From: Orlajensenia leifsoniae
GTDB taxonomy: Bacteria; Actinomycetota; Actinomycetes; Actinomycetales; Microbacteriaceae
Assembly: GCF_004570845.1 (NCBI RefSeq)
Contig: NZ_SPQZ01000005.1
Span: 175,948-239,947 of the forward strand
DNA length: 64,000 nucleotides
Reading direction: 5' to 3'
Made by a program: the position numbers and the translations under genes. This document shows, piece by piece, positions 29,222 through 39,900 of the stretch. The first letter of the stretch is position 1; each line of letters begins with the position of its first letter. The notes below the pieces were generated by a model that saw only the letters and a program-made list of their open reading frames with translations, made no database searches and had not been told where the DNA came from.

Positions 29222-29668
29222 ATGCGGTCGAGTGCGGAACACGAGATCCACCGGGCCGGTCTGCGCGTCACGGCGGGTCGGCTCGCGCTGCTCGAGGTCC
29301 TCGACCGGTTCCCCCACAGCGACGCGGCCACGCTGCACCGGCACCTCGTCGAAACCGACGCGAGCATCTCCATCCAGTCGGTGCACAACGTCCTCTCCGA
29401 CCTCACCGCCGCCGGGCTGCTGCGCAGGATCGAGCCGGCCAACTCGGCCGCGCTGTTCGAACGCCGCGTCGGAGACAACCACCACCACATCGTCTGCACG
29501 TCGTGCGGCGCCGTGGCCGACGTCGAGTGCGTGGTCGGCCACGCTCCCTGCATCGCTCCCTCCGACACCGCGGGCTTCACACTCGCGACAGCGGAAGTGA
29601 CCTTCTGGGGCCTCTGCGCCCCCTGCCAGAAACTGCACGTAGTACCCACAAAGGAGATCCATGACTGA
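29222..29668 (+). CDS. Fur-family regulator (FurA/CatR-like)
   Basis: This 148-residue Fur-type repressor has a winged helix in the first 80 residues, the metal-site stretch '[12 protein letters not shown]' (about 88-99) and a second CxxC at 'LCAPCQ' near the C-terminus. The linked catalase gene suggests a FurA or CatR role, a peroxide-responsive repressor of the catalase. The stop overlaps katA by 8 nt, so the two are cotranscribed. It lacks a Shine-Dalgarno and probably starts at the 5' end of the mRNA. Confidence 0.9.
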   Translation: MRSSAEHEIHRAGLRVTAGRLALLEVLDRFPHSDAATLHRHLVETDASISIQSVHNVLSDLTAAGLLRRIEPANSAALFERRVGDNHHHIVCTSCGAVADVECVVGHAPCIAPSDTAGFTLATAEVTFWGLCAPCQKLHVVPTKEIHD

Positions 29669-31157
29669 CAGCCAGTACACGACGAGCCAGACCGGTTCCG
29701 CGATACCCAGCGACGCCCACTCGCTCACAGCAGGCGCCGACGGCGTCACCGCGCTGCACGACCGCTACCTCGTCGAGAAGCTGGCTCAGTTCGCACGCGA
29801 GCGCATCCCGGAGCGGGTCGTTCACGCCAAGGGCGGTGGGGCCCACGGCGACTTCGTCGTGACGGGCGACGTGTCGGCGTACACCCGCGCTGCCGTGTTC
29901 CAGCCCGGCGCCTCGACCCCGACGCTCACACGCTTCTCGTCTGTCGCCGGCGAGCAGGGCTCGCCTGACACCTGGCGCGACGTGCGCGGCTTCTCGGTGA
30001 AGTTCTACACGTCCGAGGGCAACTACGACATCGTCGGAAACAACACCCCCGTCTTCTTCATCCGCGACGGGATCAAGTTCCCCGACTTCATCCACTCCCA
30101 GAAGAGGCTCCCCGGCTCCGGCCTCCGCGATGCCGACATGCAGTGGGACTTCTGGACCCTCTCCCCCGAGTCGGCCCACCAGGTCACCTACCTCATGGGC
30201 GACCGCGGCCTCCCGCGTTCATGGCGCGAGATGCCCGGCTTCGGATCGCACACCTACCAATGGATCAACGCGGCAGGCGAGCGCTTCTGGGTGAAGTACC
30301 ACTTCACCTCGAACCAGGGCAACATCGAGATGGGAGGCGCCGAGGCACAGGACATCGCCGGTGCCGACGCCGACTACTACCGTCGCGACCTCTACGAGGC
30401 CATCGAGGCCGGCGACTTCCCCTCGTGGGACCTCCACGTGCAGATCATGCCGTACGACGACGCCAAGACCTACCGCTTCAACCCGTTCGACCTCACCAAG
30501 GTCTGGCCGCACGCGGACTACCCGCTCGTCAAGGTCGGCACGCAGACGCTGAACCGCAACCCGGAGAACTTCTTCGCCGAGATCGAACAGGCGGCGTTCT
30601 CGCCGGCCAACACGGTTCCGGGCATCGACATCAGCCCCGACAAGATGCTGATGGCTCGCGTGTTCTCCTACCCCGACGCGCAGCGCTACCGCGTGGGCAC
30701 GAACTACAACGAGATTCCGGTCAATGCGCCGAAGTCGCCCGTGCACAACTACTCGCAGGACGGTGCGGCCCGCCACGGATTCAAGCCCGCATCCGCCCCC
30801 GTCTATGCTCCCAACTCCTTCAGCGGCCCCGTGGCCGACCCCGCGATCGCGGGAGCCGGCAGCTGGGAGTCGGACGGCGAGCTGATCCGAGCCGCTGCGA
30901 CCCTCCACACCGAGGACAGCGATTTCGGTCAGGCGGGGACGCTCTACAGGGAGGTCTTCGACGATGCGGCCAAGGCCCGCTTCCTGGAGACCATCACCGG
31001 AGCCGTCGGCGGCACGACGGTGCCCGAGATCCGCGAACGCGCCATCCAGTACTGGACGAACGTCGACGCCGCGCTGGGAGCCGCCCTGCGCGCCAACCTC
31101 GCGGCGCCGGTCGAGACGGCGAACGAGGCCGCCGAGTACGTGGGCGTCGGAGAGTAG
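29661..31157 (+). CDS. katA: Monofunctional heme catalase
   Basis: This 498-residue catalase removes H2O2. The catalytic His lies in '[12 protein letters not shown]' (H55), and the essential Asn region '[23 protein letters not shown]' and the proximal heme Tyr in '[14 protein letters not shown]' (about residue 334) are intact. The length is that of small-subunit clade 3 catalases. It is translated with the upstream fur-like gene and ends at a perfect hairpin terminator. The pair sits between the two halves of the MoxR cluster. Confidence 0.95.
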   Translation: MTDSQYTTSQTGSAIPSDAHSLTAGADGVTALHDRYLVEKLAQFARERIPERVVHAKGGGAHGDFVVTGDVSAYTRAAVFQPGASTPTLTRFSSVAGEQGSPDTWRDVRGFSVKFYTSEGNYDIVGNNTPVFFIRDGIKFPDFIHSQKRLPGSGLRDADMQWDFWTLSPESAHQVTYLMGDRGLPRSWREMPGFGSHTYQWINAAGERFWVKYHFTSNQGNIEMGGAEAQDIAGADADYYRRDLYEAIEAGDFPSWDLHVQIMPYDDAKTYRFNPFDLTKVWPHADYPLVKVGTQTLNRNPENFFAEIEQAAFSPANTVPGIDISPDKMLMARVFSYPDAQRYRVGTNYNEIPVNAPKSPVHNYSQDGAARHGFKPASAPVYAPNSFSGPVADPAIAGAGSWESDGELIRAAATLHTEDSDFGQAGTLYREVFDDAAKARFLETITGAVGGTTVPEIRERAIQYWTNVDAALGAALRANLAAPVETANEAAEYVGVGE

Positions 31158-31173
31158 CCACCCGTCATCACGT

Positions 31174-31207
31174 CGAAGCCGCCGCGCCCCTTCGCGCGGC
31201 GGCTTCG
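31174..31207. terminator. Bidirectional terminator between katA and the SpoIIM-like gene
   Basis: CGAAGCCGCCGCGC pairs perfectly (14 bp) with GCGCGGCGGCTTCG around CCCTTC, between convergent genes. Confidence 0.85.
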
Positions 31208-31213
31208 CCGTTC

Positions 31214-32209
31214 CTACGCGGCGATGATGCGCCGGGACCCCGCCTCGTACTCGCCGAGGTCGCCGGTCTCTCCAGCTCGCGCCGCGCGCCCGCCGAGGAC
31301 GAGCATGTAGGCGTAGAACGCTGCAGCCGCAGCGATCCCGATCGAGATCTTCACGGCCCACGGCCAGGGGGCCGGCGTCACGAAACCCTCGATGATGCCC
31401 GAGATGAACAGCCAGATGGCCAGGCCGATGGCCACCGTGAACAAGGCCCGGGCGTCCTCGGCGAGAGCCTGACCGCGCGTGCGCGCGCCCGGCGCGATCC
31501 ACGCCCAGAAGATGCGCAGACCGGCGGCACCGGCAACGAAGACGCAGGTGAGCTCGAGCAAGCCGTGCGGCAGGATGTACTCGAAGAACACGTCGCCCTT
31601 GTCGTAGGAGAACATGATGGCCGCCGAGACGCCGACGTTCTGGGCGTTCCCGAGCAGCGCATACGGCACGAAGACGCCGGTGATGCCGAGCGCGATGCAC
31701 TGGGCGGCGATCCAGGCGTTGTTCGTCCACACCATGCCGGCGAACGAGGCCGCCGGGTTCTCGGAGTAGTAGTCGACGAAGGCGCCGTCGGCCAGAGCCT
31801 GTCGCTGAGCGTCGGTTCCGTACGACGCGAGCACCTGCGGGTCGGCCAGCGCCCAGACCGCGTACAGGGTGGAGACGAGCACCGTGGCGAGGATGACGCC
31901 GAGGGTGATCCAGCGCAGCCTGTAGAGCGCGGCAGGAAGCTGAAGGATGAAGAAGCGCGGCAGCATGGCGAGGGCGTTGCCGCTCGCTCCGGTGAACCGC
32001 AACCTGGCGCGAGACAACGTCACGGAGAGCCTGTCACCGGGGATCGTCGACCCCGACGCGGTGCTGAGCACCGAGAGCTGGGTCGCGCCGGCCTGATAGC
32101 CCGCGATGAGCTCGTCGGCTTCCTCGCCCGAGAGCCGCCGCGTGCGGGCCAGCTGGGACAGCCTGTCCCACTCCGCGCCGTGGGCGGTCGAATATGCGTC
32201 GAGATCCAT
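31214..32209 (-). CDS. SpoIIM-like (stage II sporulation M) membrane protein
   Basis: This 331-residue protein has a cytoplasmic N-terminus of about 95 residues and then six or so membrane helices, with the SpoIIM-type core 'NNAWIAAQCIALGITGVFVPYALLGNA' region and 'FFEYILPHGLLELTCVFVAGAAGLRI'. In non-sporulating actinobacteria (Rv3694c) the role is unclear but linked to MoxR and RDD proteins. The ATG at 32209 is chosen because conserved sequence begins there; its RDD neighbour starts only 16 bp away on the other strand. Confidence 0.85.
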   Translation of the reverse strand: MDLDAYSTAHGAEWDRLSQLARTRRLSGEEADELIAGYQAGATQLSVLSTASGSTIPGDRLSVTLSRARLRFTGASGNALAMLPRFFILQLPAALYRLRWITLGVILATVLVSTLYAVWALADPQVLASYGTDAQRQALADGAFVDYYSENPAASFAGMVWTNNAWIAAQCIALGITGVFVPYALLGNAQNVGVSAAIMFSYDKGDVFFEYILPHGLLELTCVFVAGAAGLRIFWAWIAPGARTRGQALAEDARALFTVAIGLAIWLFISGIIEGFVTPAPWPWAVKISIGIAAAAAFYAYMLVLGGRAARAGETGDLGEYEAGSRRIIAA

Positions 32210-32225
32210 CTGATTAGATGATCGC

Positions 32226-33077
32226 ATGGCAGACCCCGTCGTGCAGCGCACCGCGTCGAACGATCGTGAGGATTCCGGTCTCGTCACCGGCGAGGCCGTC
32301 GCACTGGACGTTCGACCGGCCAGTGTCATCCTGAGGGGAGCCGGCACAGCGATCGATGCCGTCGTCTACGTCGGCCTGCTGCTCGGTGTCGCCTGGCTCG
32401 TCGTGCAGTACGGCTCCGCCGGGATCGATCAGGCGGCGCTGCGGGCGCTCGGCGTCGTCGGTCTCGTGCTGTTCCTGCTCGTCATCCCCATGGTCGTCGA
32501 GATCGCGTCGGGCGGTCGGTCGCTCGGGCGTCTCGCCATCGGCGCCCGCATCGTGCGTGACGACGGCGGTGCGATCGCGCTCCGGCACTCCTTCGTGCGT
32601 GCGCTCACGGGCGTCATCGAGATCTACCTGACCTTCGGCGCCGTCGCCGCCATGACAGGCCTGCTCAACGAGCGTTCGAAGCGCCTCGGGGATCTGCTCG
32701 CGGGAACCCGCAGCCAGATCGAACGCGTGCCGCGCTACGTGCCCCCGCGCCAGGGCATGCCGCCCATGCTCACCCAGTGGGCGCTGGTGGCCGACGTCGC
32801 CCGCCTGCCCGAGACGCTCTCACGCCGCATCGCGCAGTTCCTGTCGCAGGTCGACGCGCTCGTGCCTGCAACCCGCGCACGGACGGCGGAGCAGCTGGCG
32901 CGCGAGGCATCCGTCTACGTCTCTCCGCTGCCCGAGGTGCCCGCCGAGACCTTCCTCTGGGGCGTCGCGGCGCTGCGGCGCGAACGCGAGGCCACGGCGC
33001 TGCGTCTCGAGCAGGAGCGCCTCGACGCCCTGGAGCCGGTGCTCGCGGGACTGCCGCACGGCTTCCCGGAGCGCTGA
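32226..33077 (+). CDS. RDD-family membrane protein
   Basis: This 283-residue protein has an RDD-type membrane domain at about 35-140 (three helices, including 'AIDAVVYVGLLLGVAWLVV' and 'LVLFLLVIPMVVEIA') and a long cytoplasmic C-terminal half rich in Arg, Leu and Glu that is likely helical. It matches the Rv3695 position next to the SpoIIM-like gene. The two divergent genes are separated by 16 bp containing CATCT-GATT-AGATG. Confidence 0.82.
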   Translation: MADPVVQRTASNDREDSGLVTGEAVALDVRPASVILRGAGTAIDAVVYVGLLLGVAWLVVQYGSAGIDQAALRALGVVGLVLFLLVIPMVVEIASGGRSLGRLAIGARIVRDDGGAIALRHSFVRALTGVIEIYLTFGAVAAMTGLLNERSKRLGDLLAGTRSQIERVPRYVPPRQGMPPMLTQWALVADVARLPETLSRRIAQFLSQVDALVPATRARTAEQLAREASVYVSPLPEVPAETFLWGVAALRREREATALRLEQERLDALEPVLAGLPHGFPER

Positions 33078-33098
33078 GGGCGCTGCCGCTCGGCGATC

Positions 33099-33185
33099 TG
33101 CTCGCTGAAGACCGGGCGAAGCCCGCGGTCGAAGCGCGCCTGCGATGGCGCTTCGACCGCGACTGCGTCGGGCCCTCAGCGAGCA
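33099..33185. repeat. Long two-part inverted repeat downstream of ahcY
   Basis: TGCTCGCTGA (33099-33108) pairs with TCAGCGAGCA (33176-33185), and inside it CGCGGTCGAAGCGC (33124-33137) pairs with GCGCTTCGACCGCG (33148-33161). This nested hairpin lies between convergent genes and may end both transcripts or represent a mobile palindromic element. Confidence 0.6.
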
Positions 33186-33191
33186 AAGGGC

Positions 33192-34676
<1,485 letters not shown>

Positions 34677-34744
34677 TCTGTCATTCGCGGCGCTCGGATG
34701 CCGCCCCTGGACTCAGGGGACGAATCGCGCTCGTCGCGGCGGGC

Positions 34745-34963
34745 TCAGGCGCCGAATCCGGCCTCGCCCAGCACCGCGTGCCTGATGACCTGCCAGCCCT
34801 GCGGTGCGGAGAGTCGCTCGGCGTGGCGGACGCAGAGGTCGTAGCTGTGCGGCTCGTGGCTCATCGAGAGGGGGCCGAGCACGGCCATCGAGTCGGCGTA
34901 CACGTAGGTGAGCGTGGCCACCGCGTCCGAGGTGCACGCCACCCGCGAGCAGGATCTGTTCAT
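34745..34963 (-). CDS. DUF3499-family protein
   Basis: This is a 72-residue protein matching the small actinobacterial DUF3499 family. It has the opening 'CSRVACTSDAVATLTYVYADS' region with two cysteines spaced C-x4-C, and 'YDLCVRHAERL' later, which together suggest a small zinc ribbon. Its function is unknown. A TAATCT box ends 9 nt before the ATG without a Shine-Dalgarno. It is divergent from the metallopeptidase-family gene, as with M. tuberculosis Rv3258c/Rv3259. Confidence 0.85.
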   Translation of the reverse strand: MNRSCSRVACTSDAVATLTYVYADSMAVLGPLSMSHEPHSYDLCVRHAERLSAPQGWQVIRHAVLGEAGFGA

Positions 34964-35009
34964 GTCACCATCAGATTACCCGCGCGCCCGCGCGAACTAG
35001 GATGGCGAC

Positions 35010-35453
35010 ATGCCCCGATCACGACGCACGCCGCGCACAGCGCCCTCGGCGCGGCGGGGCATCATCGACCGCCACGGCCGGGGTCTGCGCTCGGCGGTGA
35101 CCGGGCCGTACCTGCCGATGATCCGCGGCCGCATCGACCTGTTCGAGTCGACTGTGGCGTCTACCGCCGAGTACCTCCGCGGCATCTGGCCGGAGCTGGA
35201 CGACGTGCGATTCGAGATCGCCGCCGCCCCGGCTGAGGCCCTGCACGGCGACCACGTCGACCGGTGGCACGTGAACCTCGAGGAGCGCCGGGTGGTGCTG
35301 TACCGCATCCCCATCCAGCGAATGGCGAAGCTGCATCGCAACGACGACCTGCACCAGCGCATGATGGTCGAGAGCTGCGTGTTCCGGGCTGTCGCCGACC
35401 TCATCGGCAAGGATCCCTGGGACCTCGATCCCGACCGCTACCGCGGCCTCTGA
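35010..35453 (+). CDS. Metallopeptidase-family protein lacking HExxH
   Basis: This 147-residue protein resembles the actinobacterial minigluzincin-like 'metallopeptidase family' (Rv3259-type). Family features are 'VRFEIAAAP', 'RRVVLYRIPIQRMAKLHR' and 'FRAVADLIGKDPWDLDPDRYR'. Where active members carry the zinc-binding HExxH helix, the sequence reads 'MVESCVFRAVADLIG', with no His pair. It is therefore probably not a protease. A TAGGAT box ends 6 nt before the ATG, which suggests leaderless transcription. Confidence 0.78.
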   Translation: MPRSRRTPRTAPSARRGIIDRHGRGLRSAVTGPYLPMIRGRIDLFESTVASTAEYLRGIWPELDDVRFEIAAAPAEALHGDHVDRWHVNLEERRVVLYRIPIQRMAKLHRNDDLHQRMMVESCVFRAVADLIGKDPWDLDPDRYRGL

Positions 35454-35508
35454 GGCCGGCGGGCATCCGACTGCTCACACTCCCGGCACGGCCCCTCGCG
35501 AGGCGTGC

Positions 35509-36960
35509 TCAGCGCGTGTAGACGATGACCGGCGCCGCGAGGCCGCCGACGGGGTTGACGGCGAAGGAGGCCAGACGGGTGGAGGTCTCGTAGCCGATCG
35601 AGGCGATGATGCCTGCGGCGTCGCTGATCTCGTAGCCGGCACCCGCATCGATCTCGAAGGACAGCGCCGTCGCGGCCGGCAGGTCGAGCTCGCGGGTCGT
35701 GCCGCGTTCCGAGGTGAGCACGACCGTCGCGTCCTCTCCGCTCGGGTTCCAGGCGTGCAGCACCGGCGATGCGCCGCGGGCCGCGGCCACGAGGGTCGGC
35801 TCGTCGGTGAGCGGTGACGACGCGGTGAACCACCCGAAGTCCCGACCGCTGTTCCCGCTCACGGCGGAGCGGGCCGCTGCCACGACGGGCTGGTCGGCTT
35901 CGACGCGCACGGTGTAGGCACCGGAGCCGAGGTCGGTCAGCGGAGCCTCGATGCTGACTCCGGGCTCGAGGTCGACCGTGAACGAGGTGCCGGGCGCCCC
36001 GTCCTCCCCCACGACGCTGACCGTCGCCTGCGTGCCGGTGTCACCGGGCACGAGCAGGCGCAGTCCGGGCTGCTCGTCGGAGTAGCCTTCCTCGGCTCCC
36101 GGTTGGGCGTCAGGGTCGGCTGCGGTCGATGACGAGACCGTCAGGCCCGCGATAAGGGCCGTGGTGTCGGGGTCGGCCGTGGGCCCGACGATGTCGACGC
36201 CGCCGGGCTCGAGGCCACGCACTGTGCTCTGCTGCAGGGATGCCGCCACCTCGCCACCGCTCGCCGTGACGTGCACGACGGGAGATGCGACATCGGGGGC
36301 GAGACCGGCGAGCGACACGACGCGCTGCGACTTCGGCTGGACGAGGATGCCCGTGGATCCCGGCGCATCGATGGGGCCGGACTCCCCGTAGACCGCGAGG
36401 TCGACGGTGGCGAGGACGCTCGACGAGTTCGTCAGCAGCACGAGGGTGGTGCGGCCGATCTCGGTGGAACCTCCCACGAGCCAGGCGTCGGGGACCGCCT
36501 CGGTGCACGCTGCGACGGCGAGGCCGGACTGGGTGTCGGTCGAGGCGACCTGCGACTGGCTCGCCGCGACCAGGGGCGGTTCGGTCGCATCCGCGGCGGC
36601 CGGTACCGTCACCAACGTCGGGCCGCCATCAGAGTCGGCGGCGTCGTTGTCGGGCGCGTCCAGGCTGGATTCCTCGGGATCGGGCTCGCCGGATGCCGCA
36701 GCAGCCGTCACGTTCGCACTGCCGATGGACGATGCCGCCGTCGCCTGGGTCGCATCCTCCGCCAGGGCGAGGATGGGGCCGGGGCAGACTCGTTGGGCGT
36801 CGGTCGGGACCGGCACGACCCTCTGGGCGACCGGAGTGACCGAGTAGCTGGGCCACGGCACCAGGACGGCAGCCGTCACGGCTCCCACGGCGATGGCGAT
36901 CCCGGCGAGGCCGGCGATCGAGCGGCCGCCGACCACGGCGATCCTGCGCTTAGTCGACAT
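35509..36960 (-). CDS. DUF5719-type membrane-anchored extracytoplasmic protein
   Basis: This 483-residue protein has one N-terminal helix (about residues 12-34) followed by an Ala/Asp/Ser/Pro-rich linker and a beta-rich extracytoplasmic domain in which a hydrophobic unit recurs (for example 'LVLLTNSSSVLATVDLAVYGESG' and 'SPVLHAWNPSGEDATVVLTSERG'). It matches the DUF5719 family known only from actinobacteria. Its ATG overlaps the end of the upstream glycosyltransferase gene by 11 nt, so the pair is cotranslated. A role beside that enzyme in envelope assembly is inferred. Confidence 0.8.
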   Translation of the reverse strand: MSTKRRIAVVGGRSIAGLAGIAIAVGAVTAAVLVPWPSYSVTPVAQRVVPVPTDAQRVCPGPILALAEDATQATAASSIGSANVTAAAASGEPDPEESSLDAPDNDAADSDGGPTLVTVPAAADATEPPLVAASQSQVASTDTQSGLAVAACTEAVPDAWLVGGSTEIGRTTLVLLTNSSSVLATVDLAVYGESGPIDAPGSTGILVQPKSQRVVSLAGLAPDVASPVVHVTASGGEVAASLQQSTVRGLEPGGVDIVGPTADPDTTALIAGLTVSSSTAADPDAQPGAEEGYSDEQPGLRLLVPGDTGTQATVSVVGEDGAPGTSFTVDLEPGVSIEAPLTDLGSGAYTVRVEADQPVVAAARSAVSGNSGRDFGWFTASSPLTDEPTLVAAARGASPVLHAWNPSGEDATVVLTSERGTTRELDLPAATALSFEIDAGAGYEISDAAGIIASIGYETSTRLASFAVNPVGGLAAPVIVYTR

Positions 36961-39900
36961 CGCGCTTCTCCTCGGTCGGGTCCGTCTGTTCGGCCTGTTC
37001 GGCCTGTTCGGCCTGTTCGGCCTGTTCGGCCTGCTCGGTCTGGTCGGTCTGGTCGGTCGGTTCCGGAGAGGGTTCCTGATCGGAGTCGGGCACGGCATCG
37101 GAATCCGATCGTGCCTCAGCCTCGGGATCGGGCACCGGGTCCGGCTCGGCATCAGCCTCGCCGGCATCGCTACCGGCCGGCGACGCTGAAGCACCGTCGG
37201 GCCCCGACGTCGCCGCGGCATCCGCCTCGGCATCCGCTTCACCGGCTTCGACAGCTTCAGCTGCCGCTGCCGCGTCTCCCGTCGACTCCTCGGTCACGCC
37301 GTCCTCCGGCAGGTCGTCGTCGGCGACGATGACCCCGGCGGCAGCCCGACGGGGCGAACGGCCGGCTCGCCGCTCACGACGCTCTCTGGCCGCGCGACGC
37401 CGCGCCGATTCGGGCGGACGTTCACGGCCGACGCCCGTGGGGATGGAGAGCAGCAGGGTGGCCCCGAACACGACGGCGGCGACGATCAGGGATGCCGTTC
37501 CGATCCACCCGCCGGCGTTGGAAGGAATCGCAGCCGATGCAGCGTCATCCTCGTCGGTGTCGACCCGCCAGAGCATGCCGTAGTCGGTGCGCCCGACGGG
37601 GACGAGCGTCGAGTTGCCGTCCAGGGCCGCCGTGGCGCGACGGGTCACCTGCACGGCGGCGGCGGACGGCTCGGCGCCATCGACGCGCACGGCCGGCTCG
37701 AGCAGCACGAAGCGGATGCGGTTGGCGTCGAAGGCCGCGGCGGCGTCGAATGCGCTGCGCGACGTCAGGTTGCCGGCGAGGGTGGCGATCTCCTTCTGCG
37801 CGGCGCTCATCTCGAGATCCGTCGACGCAAGGACGGACTGGTCGTCGAGTGTCGTTCCCGACCCGCGCTGGAGGTCGGCGAGGATGCCGCCGTCGGGCTG
37901 TGGCACGATGGCCAGCGTTCCCGCACGGGGGTCGCCCGCAGATTCCGCCGACACGAAGGCCGGCAGGATGCGGTTCGTCGTCGCGTCGACGGCCGACTGT
38001 CCGAGCGGAACCTCGAGGGCGAGAGGAGCCGCGACGGCCACGAAGCACACCGCGGCCACGATCGCCGGAATGATCGAGTAGCGCGGAATGGCGTTGAGGC
38101 CGATGGTGACGGCGCCGACGATGCCGAGCCAGTACAGGCTGATGCCCGTCCCCGCCCACACGGGCACGAGCTGCGAGCCCGTGGTGGCCACGACGATGAG
38201 GGTGGCGGCGAGGGCCGTGGCGAAGCCGAGCAGGGAGACTCCGAGCGCGAAGGCCGCACTGCGGAAGCCGGGCAGGAACAGGGCGAGCAGTCCGAGCACG
38301 GCCAGGGGTGCGAGAAGGATCGGCACCACGACCTGGGGCAGCAGGCCGTCGATCGGGATCAGGCCGAGAGCCTGGTCCCAGCCGCCGAATCCACCGCCGG
38401 GGAAACCGAGCAGGAGTTGCCAGACGGATGCCGGCGTGCCTGCCAGCGGCACCCCGGGGTCGGCCACCAGGGCGATCCAGTTCGCACGCAACGCCTGGTC
38501 CAACACCAGCGGGGCGGCGAGGGCGACGGCCGGGATCGGGATGCCGATGACGCGGAAGAAGCCGCGTCCACTGATTCCGAGCAGCACGAGCCAGATGATG
38601 AGCAGCGCAGGGGTCAGCGATGGGGCGCAGGCGACGATCGCCGCGAAGAGCAGGGCCGTGGTGGCGGATGCCGACCAGGACCTGGCCGCGGCGAAGCCCG
38701 CGAACACGAGCCACGGCAGCAGGAGGTGGGTGACCACGGCGGCCGGGCGACCGTCGGCGACGGCCGTCATGAACGTCGGCGCCAGCATCCAGAGCACGGC
38801 GGCGACGGCGCGCAGGCCCCCGCGGTCGGTGAGGCGGGTGGCGGCGAACCAGGCGCCGAGGGCCGCGAGCGGCACGGCTGCCACCCAGAGGGCGAGCATG
38901 ACGGCGGACGGAGACCAGAAGGCGAGCGACCCGAGCACAGCGAGCACGGCGGCGAACGGATCGGCGGCTCCGACGAAGCCGGGTCCGAGGTCGCGCCATC
39001 CGTAGCCGATGTTCTGCCAGAGCTCGGCCGGAGTCGAGCTCAACGGCAGCAGGCCGCCTCCGCCGACGGCGGCCGACCCCACGAGCGGAGCGGCGACGAC
39101 GAGGCCGACCACGACGGCGCCGAGTACAGTCCAGGCTCCGCCCGAGGTGAGGAAGCCGATCTCGTGCCTGGCCCCACGGGCCCTCGCGATGCGGGCCTCC
39201 CTGGCGAGGGCACGTCTCCGACGCATCTCGGCCGGGGTGACGCGCAGCGACGCTATGACCGACCAGGGGTTGCTGCGGGTGCGCGCGATGCTGCGGCGTG
39301 CGGCCGTCGTCCGGATTCCGCTGAACGCCGCCGTGAACGCCGCCGCGAACTCCCCGCCGATGCGGCCGGGCTGCTTGCCGAGGAGCGCGATGATCGAGCG
39401 CACGATCGCCAGGGGCACGAGCGACAGCCAGTGCACGGGCACGAGAACGGCCGGCGCGTAGACCAGTCGACGGTGCAACTGCGCCGTGCGCTGCTGACGG
39501 GCGCGACGTCGACGGATGCGGCCCTTGTGCGAGGTGTTGGCCCCGGCGACGCCGTCACCGGCCGTCGCGACCCGCGCTGCCGGAGCGACGGACACCCTGT
39601 GCCCGGCCAGACGCGCGCGCACGCAGAAGTCGAGGGCGTCGTCGACGACGGGCAGCCCCGGGTCGAAGCCGCCGAGGGTCTCCCAGACCGTGTGGCGCAC
39701 CAGCATGCCGCCGGCCACGACCGCGAGCACGTCGCTCAGCACGTCGCGCTGTCCCTGGTCGAGTTCGTCGGAGACGAGGGCGACGGTCGCTCCCTGCGTC
39801 GTCAGCGATTCGCCGAGCGAGCGGATGAACTCCCCGCGCTCCCAGTCGAGCAGTTTCGGCCCGGCGATGGCGACGGAGGGTGCGGTCTCGAGTGCCGCGA

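Noticed and set aside
34677..34740. SAH or SAM riboswitch before ahcY
   Set aside because: The short leader shows no conserved riboswitch core or expected stems.
36984..37060. Tandem repeat considered as a CRISPR array
   Set aside because: Units are only 9 bp with no spacers and lie in frame inside a coding region.
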